Source of the DNA: Chrysochromulina parva
Lineage: Eukaryota > Haptophyta > Prymnesiales > Chrysochromulinaceae
DNA: 15,112 nucleotides
Reading direction: 5' to 3'
Assembly (NCBI GenBank): GCA_002887195.1
Contig: PJAB01001353.1
Location: 1-15,112 of the forward strand
Shown: positions 14,167 through 15,112 of the stretch, piece by piece
Layout: every line of letters begins with the position of its first letter
How positions within the stretch are numbered: the stretch's first letter is position 1
Notes under the pieces: model-generated
Told to the model about the DNA's origin: nothing
Database searches by the model: none
What the model saw: the letters and a program-made list of their open reading frames with translations, nothing else
Translations under genes and position numbers: made by a program

Positions 14167-14377
14167 GATAAAGACACCCAGGAAAAACAGAGTTTTGTGA
14201 ATGGGCTGTGAATACTCGGTCGTGGAGGATGTGTGTTAAGGTTTTTGGGGAGATAGTTGAGATTGCTTTCCTCGAACCGGGAGGAACCCGTGGCTGTTCG
14301 AGCTCCACGGGAGATGTGCTGGTCGAGAAGCAGTCATCGACGCTCTCTCAGTCCACAAGCTCCGTGTCCTTCTTGCG
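14167..14377. promoter_or_regulatory. Divergent promoter region
   Basis: 211 bp separate the start of the minus-strand HEAT-like gene from the first in-frame ATG of the plus-strand P-loop gene, so both promoters and leaders must share it. The plus-strand frame is open back to 14261 (stop TGA at 14258-14260) but has no ATG before 14378. An out-of-frame ATG at 14314 precedes the chosen start. No TATA box is seen. Confidence 0.5.
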
Positions 14378-15112
14378 ATGCCGACGAGATGGCCGATGCT
14401 GGCGCTAACGGCGATCGCCGCATCCGTGGACTCACTACAGTCTCTCCCGCTACGCGCTGCTGCACGGACTACCGGCGCTCCGGCCCTGGCCTTCAGCGTT
14501 GGAAGCTTGGTGTTGTCACTGAAGCGTGTTCCGGTAATCTCGATGATTGAACCGCTCGAGGGCAATTTCATCTACGGCCCGCCCGTGCCTGCAAGCAAGG
14601 GGCTGAGGGGTTTCTCGAACCCGACATCTTTCACCGCCGACGTGAAGGATGAGCCTGCCACTGCGGCGCGCACCAATCCGCTCAAACGGAAGAGCACCCT
14701 GAACGACCTCGACCCGAGCCTCCAAAAAGCCGGACTTGCGGCGGCCCCGCGCGAGGCGACGGCGTACCGGCGCAACCCGAAGCAGACGGCGGTCATTCGC
14801 ATCGCTCTCACCGGTGGCCCATGCGCAGGTAAGTCCAGCTGCCTCGCCCACATCACGGAGACTGCGACGGCGGCGGGCTTTGACGTGTACCGCAGCCCGG
14901 AGACGGCGACGGTGCTCTTCAACGCAGGCGTGCAACTGCCTCTGGGCGATGTGGAGGGCATGTTTATCTTCCAATTTTCCCTGATGCGCCTGCAGCTGGC
15001 CGTTGAGCGCAGCCTCACTAGGATCGCCGCTTCCACTGGGCGGCCCTCGATCATCATCTTTGACCGCGGCTTGCTCGACCCCAAAGGCTACATGGACGAG
15101 GCGACGTGGGCG
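14378..15112 (+). CDS. P-loop nucleotide-binding protein, Ttd14/AAA_28-like (3' end cut by window)
   Basis: An open frame of 245 codons runs off the window end. Residues about 139-245 match the P-loop kinase-like family that includes Drosophila Ttd14 (TRPL translocation defect 14), from memory a GTP- and phosphoinositide-binding trafficking factor. Walker A is GGPCAGKSS (146-154); next come the family word RSPETATVLFNAG and the FDRGLLDPKGYMDE segment, equivalent to the DRGxMDxxxY motif. The first in-frame ATG is at 14378, with others at 14396 and 14543 (residue 56). The earliest start adds two hydrophobic stretches (residues 7-16 and 36-48), possibly a targeting sequence; residues 56-138 look like a disordered linker. 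A CAG|GTAAGT donor look-alike inside Walker A is read through, since the conserved protein continues. The C-terminal part of the family is missing from the window. Confidence 0.78.
   Translation, partial: MPTRWPMLALTAIAASVDSLQSLPLRAAARTTGAPALAFSVGSLVLSLKRVPVISMIEPLEGNFIYGPPVPASKGLRGFSNPTSFTADVKDEPATAARTNPLKRKSTLNDLDPSLQKAGLAAAPREATAYRRNPKQTAVIRIALTGGPCAGKSSCLAHITETATAAGFDVYRSPETATVLFNAGVQLPLGDVEGMFIFQFSLMRLQLAVERSLTRIAASTGRPSIIIFDRGLLDPKGYMDEATWA

Noticed and set aside
14824..14834. CAG|GTAAGT as an intron donor in the P-loop gene
   Set aside because: It lies inside the Walker A codons (GPCAGKSS), and the conserved domain continues without a break past it, so splicing here would destroy the protein.

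Overview
This window looks like nuclear DNA of a GC-rich eukaryote. It has no bacterial operon layout or Shine-Dalgarno starts. Two genes carry clear GT-AG introns whose removal restores conserved protein families, and the spaces between genes hold TATA boxes, microsatellites and minisatellites. GC-rich codon use, small C-rich introns, GATTGCA-type simple repeats, a Golgi-type carbohydrate sulfotransferase and a plant class II-like trehalose synthase/phosphatase protein point to a unicellular alga. A haptophyte is my best guess, from general impression only; no marker gene is present.

Layout. 1-300: an 8-unit 15-bp minisatellite, a CAG run and short direct repeats. 211-1271 (+): sulfotransferase with one 149-bp intron. 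1479-4616 (+): PX domain fused to trehalose-6-phosphate synthase and phosphatase domains, with one in-frame 204-bp intron. 4617-5754: repeat-rich spacer with a good TATA box and a possible 66-codon ORF. 5755-7410 (+) and 7778-10108 (+): two unrelated-looking coiled-coil proteins. 10391-11569 (+): a four-helix membrane protein of unknown family with unusually AT-rich codons in its first 300 codons. 11570-12750: long non-coding spacer with repeats, donor-like sites and TATA elements. 12751-14166 (-): helical, HEAT/ARM-like protein. 14378-15112 (+, cut by the window end): P-loop protein of the Ttd14/AAA_28 type, divergent from the preceding gene across a 211-bp shared upstream region.

The genes do not form an obvious pathway. 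Two of them (PX fusion and Ttd14-like) belong to families linked to phosphoinositide membranes, and two encode coiled-coil, cytoskeleton-like proteins; these are loose themes only.

The most interesting signal is at the level of gene structure. The sulfotransferase intron contains an almost exact copy of the spliced exon-exon junction, so AG|GT occurs three times in near-identical context. This is what intron birth by tandem duplication of an AGGT-containing exon segment predicts, and the middle copy could serve as a recursive-splicing ratchet point. A second locus (7895-8002) shows a fresh 54-bp in-frame tandem duplication with AG|GT at both ends of the second copy. The PX-TPS-TPP protein is a second highlight: its synthase active site is altered as in class II proteins and its phosphatase motif I has lost the second aspartate.
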